This document shows positions 7,257 to 16,398 of a stretch of 64,000 nt of DNA, piece by piece. Each line of letters begins with the position of its first letter. Positions within the stretch are counted from its first letter, which is position 1. The notes beneath the pieces were generated by a model that was given only the letters and a program-made list of their open reading frames with translations, searched no databases and was not told the origin of the DNA. The DNA is from an uncultured Collinsella sp. (lineage in GTDB: Bacteria; Actinomycetota; Coriobacteriia; Coriobacteriales; Coriobacteriaceae): assembly GCA_900765115.1 (NCBI GenBank), contig CAAFQK010000026.1, forward strand, positions 7,263 through 71,262, read 5' to 3'. The translations under genes and the position numbers were made by a program.

Positions 7257-9404
7257 CTACTTCTCCTGCACCATGGTCAGGGAGATCTTTTTGCGGTCGC
7301 GGTCGACCTTCTCTACCCACACCTTTACCGTGTCGCCGACGCGTACCACGTCGCTCGGGTGCTTGACAAAGCGGTTGGCCAGCTTGGAGATATGCACGAG
7401 GCCGTCCTGGTGCACGCCCACGTCGACGAAGGCGCCAAAGTCGACGACGTTGCGCACCGTGCCCTTGAGCTCCATGCCGGGTTCCAGGTCGTCGATGGAA
7501 AGCGCCGAGCGGCTAAAGACCACCTCGGGCGCGTCGTCGCGCGGGTCGCGTCCGGGCTTCTTGAGCTCATTGACGATGTCGATGAGCGTGAGGGTGCCGC
7601 AGTCCAGGTCGCTTGCCAGCGCCGAGATGCTGCCCAGACGGCGCTCAATGTCGGGCACGCCGCCACGGCTGAGCTCGCTGGCTTTAACGCCTGCGCGCTC
7701 CAGGACGGACGTGGCCACCTCGTAGCTTTCGGGGTGGACGCTCGTCGCGTCGAGCGGGTTCTTGCCACCGCTGATGCGCAGGAAGCCCGCGGCGTTGAGA
7801 TATGCCTTGGGCCCCAGTTTGGGGACCTTCTTAAGCTGGCGGCGATCGGTAAAGGCACCGTTTTCCTCGCGGTAGGCCACGATGTTCTTGGCCACGCTCG
7901 GCGTAATGCCCGATACGTATCCCAGCAGGCTCGCGCTCGCGGTGTTCACGTCGACACCCACGCGGTTGACGACGTCCTCCACCACGTGGCCCAGGGTGCG
8001 CGAGAGCTCGGCCTGGGCAAGGTCGTGCTGGTACTGGCCCACGCCGATGGACTGGGGCGGAATCTTGACGAGCTCTGCCAGTGGGTCCTGCAGGCGGCGG
8101 CCCAGGCTCATGGCGCCGCGCACGGTGACGTCCAGGTCGGGATACTCCTGGCTCGCGAGCTCGGAGGCGGAGTACACCGACGCGCCGGCCTCGTTAACAA
8201 TGGTGTATCGCAGCCCAGGCGCCTGCTCGGCAATGAACTCCGAGACGACTTCCTCGGTCTCGCGGCTGGCGGTGCCGTTGCCGATGACGACGGTGTTGAC
8301 ACCGTCCGTTTTGACGAGGCGGGCGAGCTCGCGTTTGGTGCCGGCGACGTCATGGCGCGGCTTGGTGGGGTAGACCACGCCGTGGTCGAGTAGCTTGCCG
8401 GTCTCGTCCATGACGGCGACCTTGCAGCCGGTGCGGTAGCCCGGGTCGAGCGCGAGCACGCGGGCGCCGCGCACGGGGCGTGCCGAGAGCAAGCCTTCGA
8501 GATTCTTGGCAAAGACGTTGATGGCCTCGGTCTGGGCGCGGACGGTGAGCTTGGCACGGGCCTCGCGCTCCAGCGAGGGGGCCATGAGGCGTTTGTAGCC
8601 GTCGGCGATAGCGGCGTCAAAGACGGGCGCGAACACGCCTTGGCGGCGGGGCCAACGGCTGCCGAGGCGCGCCGTGGCAGCGGCGCCGTCGACGTTCACG
8701 TGCACGCGGAGTTTGCCCTCGCGCTCACCGCGGTCGATAGCCAGCACGCGGTGGTTGGGTATACGGCGCAGCGGCTCGTCAAAGTTGTAGTAGGGCTCGT
8801 AGGGAGTCTTTTCGGCGGGGTCGGTGGCCTCGACGACGATGTCGGCGGTGTTTTGCGTAAAGGCGCGCAGGTCGGCGACGTTCTCGGGGTCCTCGGCTAC
8901 CGTCTCGGCCACGATGTCGGCGGCGCCGGCGAGCGCCTTCTCGGGCGTGTCGAAGCCGGCCTCCTCGTTGACGTATGCCGCGGCGGCGTCGAGCGCGCTG
9001 CCCTTGGCCGAGGCCTGCATGATGATCATGTTGGCGAGCGGCTCCAGACCTGCCTCGCGGGCCTTCTGCGCGCGGGTCATGCGCTTTTTGCGGTAGGGCT
9101 TGTAGAGGTCCTCGACACGCTGGAGCTGCGTGGCCTCGCGAATCTGCTGTTCGAGTTCGGGCGTGAGCTTGCCCTGGGCGTCGATGAGCAGAATGACGTC
9201 CTCTTTGCGCTGCTCAAGATTGCGCAGGTAGGACAGGCGCTCGTCGAGCGCGCGCAGGGCGACGTCGTCCATGCCGCCCGTTGCTTCCTTGCGGTAGCGC
9301 GAGATAAAGGGGATGGTGTTGCCCTCATCGATGAGCTTGACGGCAGCCTCGACGTTGGCGGCCTTAAGGTTGAGCTCGCGGGCGAGCTGGGCGATAAGAT
9401 CCAT
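7257..9404 (-). CDS. tex: Tex family RNA-binding transcription accessory protein
   Basis: 715-residue cytosolic Tex protein. The N-terminal helical domain starts MDLIAQLAREL and contains FISRYRKEATGGMDD, the Tex signature. A YqgF/RNase H-like domain (VLALDPGYRTGCKVAVMD) follows, then helix-hairpin-helix motifs (LLGYVSGITPSVAKNIVAYR; LKKVPKLGPKAYLNAAGFLR). A C-terminal S1 domain (GMELKGTVRNVVDFGAFVDV) ends at the stop. The ATG at 9404 has AAGGAG 6 bp upstream; extending to 9491 would add an unconserved leader of 29 residues. Tex is thought to act on RNA in transcription and stress tolerance. It is a single-gene unit sharing the terminator at 7196. Confidence 0.95.
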   Translation of the reverse strand: MDLIAQLARELNLKAANVEAAVKLIDEGNTIPFISRYRKEATGGMDDVALRALDERLSYLRNLEQRKEDVILLIDAQGKLTPELEQQIREATQLQRVEDLYKPYRKKRMTRAQKAREAGLEPLANMIIMQASAKGSALDAAAAYVNEEAGFDTPEKALAGAADIVAETVAEDPENVADLRAFTQNTADIVVEATDPAEKTPYEPYYNFDEPLRRIPNHRVLAIDRGEREGKLRVHVNVDGAAATARLGSRWPRRQGVFAPVFDAAIADGYKRLMAPSLEREARAKLTVRAQTEAINVFAKNLEGLLSARPVRGARVLALDPGYRTGCKVAVMDETGKLLDHGVVYPTKPRHDVAGTKRELARLVKTDGVNTVVIGNGTASRETEEVVSEFIAEQAPGLRYTIVNEAGASVYSASELASQEYPDLDVTVRGAMSLGRRLQDPLAELVKIPPQSIGVGQYQHDLAQAELSRTLGHVVEDVVNRVGVDVNTASASLLGYVSGITPSVAKNIVAYREENGAFTDRRQLKKVPKLGPKAYLNAAGFLRISGGKNPLDATSVHPESYEVATSVLERAGVKASELSRGGVPDIERRLGSISALASDLDCGTLTLIDIVNELKKPGRDPRDDAPEVVFSRSALSIDDLEPGMELKGTVRNVVDFGAFVDVGVHQDGLVHISKLANRFVKHPSDVVRVGDTVKVWVEKVDRDRKKISLTMVQEK

Positions 9405-9496
9405 GGGACTCCTTGCGTTTAAGGTGCGTTTGCAGCACAGGGCTACCAAGGATACCACCCGTCCCAAAAGACTGTTTTGGGGTTGCGCCACGAAAG

Positions 9497-9636
9497 GGGC
9501 CTATCTACTACGTTTGAACCGTATGGGTCGACCGTCCCCCGGTTTTCCGAAAATCGGCAAGCCGTCTACCTGCGGTTTTAATTTCGCGAAATTCGGCATG
9601 GTTGAGGGTAATCGGTTAAACGTAGTAGATAGGCCC
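9497..9636. repeat. 140-bp intergenic repeat with 19-bp terminal inverted repeats (family 2, copy A)
   Basis: GGGCCTATCTACTACGTTT at 9497-9515 is inverted at 9618-9636. The interior shares a core with the 19072 element: AAGC(C/T)GTCTACCTGCGG, then TTTT, then TTCG and TGGTTG blocks in the same order. The terminal arms of the two copies differ in sequence but each still pairs. This element fills most of the gap upstream of tex. Confidence 0.8.
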
Positions 9637-9707
9637 ATTTGGTGGCGAACGAATCAAGCCGAGGTGCAAAATAGCCCCCGCCCCAGAAAAATCGTCGTTA
9701 AGGTAGC

Positions 9708-9742
9708 AAAAAGCCCCGCGGGCAGGAGGCTGCTCGCGGGGC
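9708..9742 (-). terminator. Terminator of the SDR-MFS-Gfo operon
   Basis: Read on the minus strand, GCCCCGCG(A)GCAG pairs with CTGC(C)CGCGGGGC and is followed by TTTTTGC. It lies about 75 bp past the stop of the Gfo/Idh gene. Confidence 0.85.
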
Positions 9743-9815
9743 AAAGAAGAGGGGCATATTTGTGGCGGACCGAGGGGTTCGGCATGGGGTTTCTGCCGCG
9801 GCCGCTCTTAAGGCA

Positions 9816-10856
9816 TTACAGCTCGACAAGCTGGCCGGTCTCGGCGGCCTCCTTGATGGCGTTAAGAAGCGTGAGCGTCTTGACGTTGTCGGCGGGGGTC
9901 ACGACGGGCTCGACCTCGCGGCGGACGACCTTCACAAAGTGCTTGAGCTGCATCTTGTGCGGCAGCGTCGGGTCGACGGCCGGAATCTCCATCTGCAGCG
10001 GCTTGTGCCAGTTGGAGGCGCCGTCATAGGAGAACTGATGCAGGCGGGGCAGCGAAAGGGCGCCCTTGGTGCCACCGATAAAGTAGGCGTCGGCGTCGAA
10101 GGGGCGGTACTGCGGGTCCTCGCGGGCGGTTGCCTCCCAGTTCCAGGGGCTGGCGGTGGCGTCGGAGATAGTCATGCTCGCGAGTGCGCCATCGGCAAAA
10201 CGGACGTTGACCACGGCGGAGTCCTCGGTCTCAAAACCGCGGGCGGCGCTGGACTGCATGCCCTGGACGGCAACGGGCTCGCCCAGCAGGTAGCGGAGCA
10301 GGTCGACGTCGTGAACCAGGTTGACCAGGATCGGGCCGGCACCCTTCTTACGGCGCCACTCGACGTCGAAGTACTCGTCATTCTTATAGATCATGTAGTG
10401 GAAGCTCGACACGGTGAGCTTGCCCAGCTCGCCGGACTCGATGATCTCCTTGGCCTTGTTGACGAAGGGATTGTGGCGACGGTGCTGACCCACGAGCACG
10501 GGCACGCCGGCGGTCTCGGCCTCGGCGGCAAAGGCCTGGGCATCCTCCAGGTCGTTGGAGATCGGCTTTTCGACCAGCGGCACGATGTTGCGCTTGACGG
10601 CCTCGCGGGCGACGCCCAGGTGCAGGTCGTTGGGCGTGGCGATGATGACGGCCTCGGGCTTGACCTCGTCCATCATCTGGGCGGGATCGGTAAAGAACGG
10701 CACGCCGGCGGCCTCGGCCGTGGCGCGGGCGCCCTCAAAGGCGTCGGCGATGGCGACGAGCTCGGCCTCGGGCTCCTCGGTGACAAAGCGGATGTGGTTG
10801 CGGCCCATGGCGCCGGCACCGATGACGGCAATGCGGACGGGATTGAGCTCAGACAT
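9816..10856 (-). CDS. Gfo/Idh/MocA family NAD(P)-dependent oxidoreductase
   Basis: 346 residues, cytosolic. The N-terminal Rossmann fold has VRIAVIGAGAMGRNH. It is followed by the family EKP motif (VPLVEKPISNDLEDA), with the Lys expected to bind nicotinamide and substrate, and a C-terminal alpha/beta domain with NLVHDVDLLRYLLGEP, which holds the conserved His/Asp region. Members of this family oxidise or reduce sugars, inositols and related polyols; the substrate cannot be read from the sequence. It is the last gene of an operon with an MFS carrier and an SDR, which suggests a pathway that imports and oxidises a small polyol or sugar acid. A hairpin in the 69-bp gap after the MFS gene may lower its expression. 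Confidence 0.88.
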   Translation of the reverse strand: MSELNPVRIAVIGAGAMGRNHIRFVTEEPEAELVAIADAFEGARATAEAAGVPFFTDPAQMMDEVKPEAVIIATPNDLHLGVAREAVKRNIVPLVEKPISNDLEDAQAFAAEAETAGVPVLVGQHRRHNPFVNKAKEIIESGELGKLTVSSFHYMIYKNDEYFDVEWRRKKGAGPILVNLVHDVDLLRYLLGEPVAVQGMQSSAARGFETEDSAVVNVRFADGALASMTISDATASPWNWEATAREDPQYRPFDADAYFIGGTKGALSLPRLHQFSYDGASNWHKPLQMEIPAVDPTLPHKMQLKHFVKVVRREVEPVVTPADNVKTLTLLNAIKEAAETGQLVEL

Positions 10857-10885
10857 TTCGACTCCTTAATAGTGGTGGCGATGGA

Positions 10886-10916
10886 ATGTGACAAAGGGAC
10901 AGTCCCTTTGTCACAT
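10886..10916. repeat. Intact 15-bp intergenic hairpin (ATGTGACAAAGGGAC)
   Basis: ATGTGACAAAGGGAC at 10886-10900 pairs with its reverse complement at 10902-10916 around one base. It lies between the MFS and Gfo genes. Half-copies of the same sequence are found at 32978 and 41651, on either side of the adhesin island. Confidence 0.85.
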
Positions 10917-10925
10917 CGGCAATTA

Positions 10926-12182
10926 CTAAGCGGACTTCTTCTTGCTGTCGGAGACCATCATGTAGACGGTGAGCACGACGGCGATGGCGGCGATCACGAT
11001 GGCGCCGTAGAAGGACTGCTGGTAGGCGGCGCTGCCAGCTTCGGCGTGATACAGCACGGCGGTGATGGGCTGGCTGATCCAGGTGGAAGCGGCATAGCCC
11101 AAAAACATGATGCCGTAGTTGACGCCGATGTTGCTGGTGCCAAAGGCGCCACCGGTGAGCGGCGGGTAGATGACGAGCAGGGCGCCAAAGCTAAAGCCGA
11201 GCAGGGCGAGCGCCACAAAGAACATGCTCTGCGTAAAGCTCATCGACATGATGACGAGCGCGACGATGGTGACGACAAGGCTGATGAGCAGCGACTTGTA
11301 GGCGCCGAGTTTGTCGATGATCTGGCCAAAGGACAGACGACCAACCAGGTTAGCGCAGGTGTTGACGGAGACCACCACGCCGCCGAGGGCGACGGCAGCG
11401 GCGCTCGTGGGGTCGGCGAAGAGCTGGACGGCGGCGATGGAGGCAACCTTGCCGACGAGCAGCGTGCCGGCGGTGGCGGCAAAGGCGAAGGTGATGATGA
11501 GAACCCAGAAGCGCGGGGTCTTGACCATCTCGCCCGGGGTGAGGTCGCCGAAGGTGCCGGCGTGCGCGCCGCCCTTGGGGGCCTCGAAGCCCTCGGGCAG
11601 CCAACCGGCCTCGGGGGCCTTCAGGAACAGGGCGGAGGCGGCGATCATCACAAAGAAGATGACGCCGAGTGCCTTAAGGGCGCCAAAGATGCCCAGGCTC
11701 GGGATGAGCAGCGAGGCGAGCACCGGGGACAGCACGGCGGGACCGGCGGTCGAAGCGGCCAGGGTGATGCCGGAGGCGAGACCCTTCTTGTCGATGAACC
11801 ACTTTTGGCCGGTGGTGAGCGCCGGGTTATAGCCCAGACCGTTGCCGACGGCGGCGACGAGTGAGAACCACAGGTAGAACTGCCACGGCTCGGTGACGGT
11901 GCCGGACATGAACCAGCCCAGGCCGTAGCACACGGCGGCGGCGATCACGACGTTGCGCGGGCCGATCTTATCGGAGATGCGGCCGGCGAAGATGCCCGTC
12001 ACGGCCATGATGGTTTGAAAGACCGGGAAAGCCCAGGTAAGGGCGCTGGACCACTCGGGATAGACGGCGAGCAGATTCTTGCTCACGACGGAATACAGCG
12101 CGATGGAGCTGATGAAGAACATGGTGACGCACGCGGCGGAAAGCACGACGGCGCGACCCTTGTTGGAGTTGGTGGAAGCCAT
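10926..12182 (-). CDS. MFS transporter, OxlT-like (oxalate/formate antiporter family)
   Basis: 418-residue inner-membrane carrier with about 12 hydrophobic segments. The family loop motif is GRISDKIGPRNVVIA between segments 2 and 3, and a related GRLSFGQIIDKLGAYKS follows segment 8. The layout resembles the OxlT/monocarboxylate group of the major facilitator superfamily. The C-terminus ends in SDSKKKSA. It sits between an SDR dehydrogenase and a Gfo/Idh oxidoreductase in one operon, so it probably imports or exchanges the substrate those enzymes act on. It starts 65 bp after the SDR stop, with AAAGAG as a weak ribosome site. The exact substrate is unknown. Confidence 0.85.
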   Translation of the reverse strand: MASTNSNKGRAVVLSAACVTMFFISSIALYSVVSKNLLAVYPEWSSALTWAFPVFQTIMAVTGIFAGRISDKIGPRNVVIAAAVCYGLGWFMSGTVTEPWQFYLWFSLVAAVGNGLGYNPALTTGQKWFIDKKGLASGITLAASTAGPAVLSPVLASLLIPSLGIFGALKALGVIFFVMIAASALFLKAPEAGWLPEGFEAPKGGAHAGTFGDLTPGEMVKTPRFWVLIITFAFAATAGTLLVGKVASIAAVQLFADPTSAAAVALGGVVVSVNTCANLVGRLSFGQIIDKLGAYKSLLISLVVTIVALVIMSMSFTQSMFFVALALLGFSFGALLVIYPPLTGGAFGTSNIGVNYGIMFLGYAASTWISQPITAVLYHAEAGSAAYQQSFYGAIVIAAIAVVLTVYMMVSDSKKKSA

Positions 12183-12247
12183 TGGACTCTTTCTAATCGA
12201 TACGGGGGAGGAGCGGGCGTGTCCGCGGGCCTCCCTGTTAGGTTGGT

Positions 12248-13129
12248 TTACTGGTCGGTCGGCTTGGCGACGCCGGACTCATCGGACCAGAGCTCGACAC
12301 CTTTGTTCTTGAGGTAGTTGTCGGCATAGGCGCGACGGCCGCCGGGCTTGGCGGTGAGGTCGCCCATCATGTTGGAGAAGCCGCCGTCGACCTTGATGGC
12401 GTCGCCGGTGGTAAAGTCCGAGCGCTTGGACGCCAGGAACATGACGGCGTTGGCGATATCGCTGACCTCGCCGATGCGGCGCGTGGCGATCAGGCGGCTG
12501 CGGCTCTTTTCGACCTCGGGGTCGGCGTAGAAATTGGCCGACATCGGGGTCTTGACGAAGCAGGGCTCGACGCAGTTGGAGCGCACGCCGTAGGGGCCCC
12601 ACTCGGCGGCGAGCATCTTGGACATCATGTTGACGCCGGCCTTGGTAGAGCTGTACACGCCCGAGAACGTCTCAGGGGAGTGGCTGGCGACGGTCGAGAT
12701 GTGCACCAGGCGGCCCTGGCCGGCCTTGATCATCTCGCGACCAAAGCGCTGCGAGGTGATGAAGTAGCCGGTGAGGTTGACGTTGAGCACCTGCTCCCAG
12801 TCGCTCAGCGGCAGGTCTTCCATGGCTGCGAAACGCAGGATACCGGCGGTGTTGACGAGGACGTCGACGCGACCGAAGTCGGCGATGGTGGCGTCGACGG
12901 CGGCCTGAACCTCGGCCTCGTCGGTGGCGTTCATCTTGTAGCCCTCGGCGTGGATGCCAAACTCGGCGGCGAGGTCGGCGGCTGCGGCCTTGACCTTTTC
13001 CTCGTCCAGATCGAGCAGGACGACGTTGGCGCCGTTGCGGGCGAACTCGCGGCAAATCTCGACGCCCATACCGCCGAGCGCGCCGGTCACGGCGCAGACA
13101 TCGCCCTCGAGCTTAAGCCAGTTGCTCAT
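12248..13129 (-). CDS. Short-chain dehydrogenase/reductase (SDR)
   Basis: 293 residues, cytosolic NAD(P)-dependent dehydrogenase. The cofactor motif is TGALGGMG, with LLDLDEE after the second strand, where an acidic residue favours NAD. The third motif is NTAG (usual NNAG). The catalytic residues are Ser in HISTVAS and the YxxxK in YSSTKAG. The final 30 residues extend past the usual 250-residue core. It is the first gene of the SDR-MFS-Gfo operon, with AAGGGAAG upstream of its ATG, and is divergent from the LysR gene, which is the likely regulator. The substrate (polyol, sugar acid or steroid-like) cannot be assigned. Confidence 0.88.
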   Translation of the reverse strand: MSNWLKLEGDVCAVTGALGGMGVEICREFARNGANVVLLDLDEEKVKAAAADLAAEFGIHAEGYKMNATDEAEVQAAVDATIADFGRVDVLVNTAGILRFAAMEDLPLSDWEQVLNVNLTGYFITSQRFGREMIKAGQGRLVHISTVASHSPETFSGVYSSTKAGVNMMSKMLAAEWGPYGVRSNCVEPCFVKTPMSANFYADPEVEKSRSRLIATRRIGEVSDIANAVMFLASKRSDFTTGDAIKVDGGFSNMMGDLTAKPGGRRAYADNYLKNKGVELWSDESGVAKPTDQ

Positions 13130-13186
13130 AGGAACTTCCCTTCTTGTGCCTCCCGGTGGGCCGTTCCCATTAATCGACCCACGTGG

Positions 13187-13312
13187 TTTTCGCAGGTTAT
13201 CGTATGCTTTGCATTTGCGCAGGTGAATTGCATATTTGTTAGAATGGCGTTAACCGCAAGTTTACACTATGCGATGCAGTTTATGCTTAACTGAGCGCGT
13301 GACCTGCGAAAA
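13187..13312. promoter_or_regulatory. Candidate LysR operator region between divergent genes
   Basis: TTTTCGCAGGT at 13187-13197 has its exact reverse complement ACCTGCGAAAA at 13302-13312, and a further GCGCAGGT half-site lies near 13217. The 236-bp divergent intergenic region is AT-richer than the flanking genes and must hold both promoters. Binding by the adjacent LysR protein is an inference. Confidence 0.5.
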
Positions 13313-13365
13313 CAACCCCTCCCTGTGGCACCATGTGGCCACGGGCGCGAAAACGGGAGATTGAC

Positions 13366-14244
13366 GTGTACGATCGACGACTTAAGGCCATATCGGCCGC
13401 CGCGGAGCTGGGAAGCTTTTCGCGTGCAGCGGCAAAATTGCGCGTGTCGACCCCGGCGCTCGTCAAGCAGGTGTCGGGCTTCGAGGCCGAGTTCGGCATC
13501 ACGCTGTTCGAACGCTCGCACTCGGGCGTCAAGGTGACGCCGGCCGGCGCTCTGCTGGTGGACGACGCGCGCTCGATCATGCGGCAGTCCGAGGACGCGC
13601 TGCGCCGTGCCCGACGCGCCGCGGGCGATGGCGGTGCCGTGCGCCTGGGCGTGTCGATGATGTGCCCGGGGCGCCAAACGCTGTCGATGTGGTCGGGCAT
13701 TCACGATCTGGAACCGTCGCTGCGATTTGAGATCGTGCCGGTAAGCGACCTCTACGATGAGCGCGAGACCGTCATGCGCAGCTTGGGCCGCGAGGTCGAT
13801 GTGGTGCAGTCGAGTTTTTCTACCCCACGCTGGGGTGATGCCTGCCAAAGGCTCCGCATTGTCAACGTGCCGTTTTATATCGACCTGCCGCGCACAAGCC
13901 CGCTGGCGCGCAAGACGCGCATCACAGTTGCCGACTTAGAGGGCATGCGCCTGCGCGTGCTCCGTCACGGCAACGACGCTATGGACAGTCTGCGTATCGA
14001 TCTGTTGGCCGACGGCGGCGTAGACGTGATCGACGTGGACAGCTTTGACTTTGCGCTCTTTAATGAGGCGGAGGAAAAGGGCGACGCGGTGCTCACCTGC
14101 GGAGCGTGGTCGGGGGTGCACCCTGCCTTTGTGGGCGTGCCGTTCCTGTGCGGTCGCGAGGTGCCGGTCTTTTTGCACTATCCGCTCGAGCCAACCCTCC
14201 AAGTACAAAAATTCGTCAACGCCATGGCTCAACTCCTCAAGTAG
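13366..14244 (+). CDS. LysR family transcriptional regulator
   Basis: 292 residues. The N-terminal winged HTH spans about residues 1-60 (LKAISAAAELGSFSRAAAKL, VSTPALVKQVSGFEAEFGITLFERS). It is followed by a linker helix and a substrate-binding-like effector domain. I chose the GTG at 13366 (GGGAG 8 bp upstream) because the HTH of this family starts within about 5 residues of the N-terminus; an ATG at 13333 would add 11 basic residues. It is divergent from the SDR-MFS-Gfo operon and so is its probable regulator, with a metabolite of that pathway as effector. Its own terminator follows at 14283. Confidence 0.88.
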   Translation: MYDRRLKAISAAAELGSFSRAAAKLRVSTPALVKQVSGFEAEFGITLFERSHSGVKVTPAGALLVDDARSIMRQSEDALRRARRAAGDGGAVRLGVSMMCPGRQTLSMWSGIHDLEPSLRFEIVPVSDLYDERETVMRSLGREVDVVQSSFSTPRWGDACQRLRIVNVPFYIDLPRTSPLARKTRITVADLEGMRLRVLRHGNDAMDSLRIDLLADGGVDVIDVDSFDFALFNEAEEKGDAVLTCGAWSGVHPAFVGVPFLCGREVPVFLHYPLEPTLQVQKFVNAMAQLLK

Positions 14245-14282
14245 CTCATCTGGGACGGGACTTTTTTGACTCCTTACAAAAT

Positions 14283-14318
14283 GAGGCCCTGGCCAAACGG
14301 CCAGGGCCTCACCACTTC
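14283..14318 (+). terminator. Terminator after the LysR gene
   Basis: GAGGCCCTGGCC pairs with GGCCAGGGCCTC (14283-14310) around AAAC. CTTCTTTTT follows a few bases downstream. Confidence 0.75.
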
Positions 14319-14348
14319 TTTTTAGGCTGCGAGAAAAGACTGCGCGCA

Positions 14349-14452
14349 GGAGTTCCCCGAGGGAGACGGGGTGTTTGCTCCGCGCGCAGTTTCGCAGCGA
14401 AGCGAGAATGTTTGAGCACGGAGCAAACACCCCGTCTCCCTCGGGGAACTCC
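14349..14452. repeat. Perfect 34-bp inverted repeat between convergent genes
   Basis: Bases 14349-14382 (starting GGAGTTCCCCGAGGG) are the exact reverse complement of 14419-14452, separated by 36 bp. The structure lies between the LysR terminator and the end of the ABC exporter gene. It may terminate the exporter operon or be a palindromic repeat element. Confidence 0.85.
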
Positions 14453-14478
14453 GTTGGGAGCGTTGGGGCTGTTTTGAG

Positions 14479-16398
14479 CTACTCCAGCTCAAACGCTCCG
14501 GTGTAGAGCTGGTAGTAATACCCGCGCTTGGCGATCAGCTCGTCGTGATTGCCGCGCTCGATGATGCGGCCGTGGTCCAGACAGATGATCGCGTCGGAGT
14601 TGCGCACGGTGGACAAGCGGTGCGCGATGACAAACGTCGTGCGGCCTTCCATGAGCTTGTCCATGCCGGCCTGCACGATAGCCTCGGTGCGGGTGTCGAT
14701 GGAGCTCGTGGCCTCGTCCAGAATCATTGCTGGCGGATCGGCGACGGCAGCGCGTGCGATCGAAATCAGCTGGCGCTGGCCCTGCGACAGCTGTGCGCCG
14801 TTGCCGGTGAGCATCGTGTCGTAGCCGTCGGGCAGGCGGGTGATAAAGTCGTCCGCGCCGGCGAGCTTTGCCGCCGCGATGCACTCCTCGTCGGTGGCGT
14901 CTAGGTTGCCGTAGCGGATGTTGTCCATCACGGTGCCGGTGAACAGGTTCACGTCCTGCAGTACCACGCCCAGCGAGCGGCGCAGATCGGCCTTGCGGAT
15001 CTTGTTGACGTTGATGCCGTCGTAGCGAATCTTGCCGTCGGCGATGTCATAGAAGCGGTTGATGAGGTTGGTGATGGTCGTCTTGCCCGCACCGGTGGCG
15101 CCGACAAACGCGACCTTCTGGCCCGGCTTGGCAAACACGGACACGCCGTGCAGCACCTCGTGGTCGGGCGTGTAGCCAAAGTCGACGTTGTCCATGACCA
15201 GGTCGCCGCGCAGCGGTACGTACTCGATCTCGCCGGTTGCGCGGTGCGGGTGTTTCCATGCCCACATGCCGGTGTGGTGGTCGGCCTCCTCGAGCTGCCA
15301 GGTCTCGGGGTTCACCTGTGCGTTGACGAGCGTCACGTAGCCCTCGTCGGCTTCGGGCTCCTCGTCGAGCAGCTCAAAGATGCGCTCGGCGCCGGCAAGG
15401 CCCATGACCACGGCGTTGATCTGCTGCGAGATCTGGCCGATCTGGCCGCAGAACTGCTTGGTCATGTTGAGGAACGGCACCACGACGGCGATGGAGAGCG
15501 CCATGCCCGAGAGGCTCAGGTTGGGCACGCCCAGCGCCAGGAAGATGCCGCCGGTCAGCGCGACCAGCACGTAGAGCAAGTCGCCCAGGTTCCCGAGGAT
15601 CGGCATGAGGATGTTGGCGTACATGTTGGCCTTCTGCGAGACCTCGAAGAGCTTTTCGTTGCGCTCGTCAAAATCGGCCTCGGCGGCAGACTCGTGGCAG
15701 AATGCCTTGACGACCTTCTGGCCGTTCATGACTTCCTCGATATGGCCCTCGACCACGCCGAGCTCGGTCTGCTGCGCAATAAAGAAGCGCGCGGAGTTGG
15801 AGCCGAGCAGCTTGGTCATAAAGGTCATAAAGGCGACGCCGGCCACAATGACCAGGCACATCCACACGCTGTAGTACAGCATGATAAAGAACACCGTGAC
15901 GATGACGATGGTCGTCATAAGCAGGTTGGGCAGCGACTGGCTGATCATCTGGCGCAGCGTGTCGATGTCGTTGGTGTAGTGGCTCATGATGTCGCCGCGC
16001 TGGTGCGTGTCGAAGTAGCGAATCGGCAGGTCCTGCATGCGGTTGAACATCTTCTCGCGCAGCTTCTCGAGTGAGCCCTGCGTGACGATGGCCATGGCGC
16101 GGTTCCAGAACAGTGAGGACAGGATGCCGACGCCGTAGATGCAGGCGAGGGTGGTCACGAGCTGTGCGATCTTGGGCTGTGCGGCTTCCCAATCGCCCGA
16201 CTGCCACGATTCGCTAATGACCTGCAGCGCGCTCTGGAGAAACGTCGTGCCGATGGAGTTGATGATGGCGCAGAGCACAACGCCGGCGACGACGAGGGGC
16301 AAAAGCACCGGGTAGAAGCCAAAGAGCATCTTGATCAGGCGCGTCATGGTGCCGCCCTTGCGGTTGCGCGCGCGCTCGGCGGTAGCGGCCTTACTCAT
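14479..16398 (-). CDS. ABC exporter half-transporter B (membrane + ATPase), catalytically complete NBD
   Basis: 639 residues. The N-terminal transmembrane domain has about six helices from FGFYPVLLPLVVAGVVLCA. The C-terminal ATPase has Walker A GATGAGKTT, signature LSQGQRQ (a natural variant of LSGGQ), Walker B MILDEATSSID with the catalytic Glu, and the switch His in VIAHRLSTV. I chose the ATG at 16398 because it has GGAGGC upstream and overlaps the preceding stop by 8 bp; the longer frame to 16488 lies inside the partner gene. It pairs with the gene before it as a heterodimeric exporter of the multidrug or lipid type, probably under the MarR repressor upstream. Confidence 0.9.
   Translation of the reverse strand: MSKAATAERARNRKGGTMTRLIKMLFGFYPVLLPLVVAGVVLCAIINSIGTTFLQSALQVISESWQSGDWEAAQPKIAQLVTTLACIYGVGILSSLFWNRAMAIVTQGSLEKLREKMFNRMQDLPIRYFDTHQRGDIMSHYTNDIDTLRQMISQSLPNLLMTTIVIVTVFFIMLYYSVWMCLVIVAGVAFMTFMTKLLGSNSARFFIAQQTELGVVEGHIEEVMNGQKVVKAFCHESAAEADFDERNEKLFEVSQKANMYANILMPILGNLGDLLYVLVALTGGIFLALGVPNLSLSGMALSIAVVVPFLNMTKQFCGQIGQISQQINAVVMGLAGAERIFELLDEEPEADEGYVTLVNAQVNPETWQLEEADHHTGMWAWKHPHRATGEIEYVPLRGDLVMDNVDFGYTPDHEVLHGVSVFAKPGQKVAFVGATGAGKTTITNLINRFYDIADGKIRYDGINVNKIRKADLRRSLGVVLQDVNLFTGTVMDNIRYGNLDATDEECIAAAKLAGADDFITRLPDGYDTMLTGNGAQLSQGQRQLISIARAAVADPPAMILDEATSSIDTRTEAIVQAGMDKLMEGRTTFVIAHRLSTVRNSDAIICLDHGRIIERGNHDELIAKRGYYYQLYTGAFELE

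Noticed and set aside
9762..11864. 700-codon open frame opposite the Gfo and MFS genes
   Set aside because: The His/Gly/Asp-rich translation is the usual mirror of GC-rich genes on the other strand, which have intact motifs.
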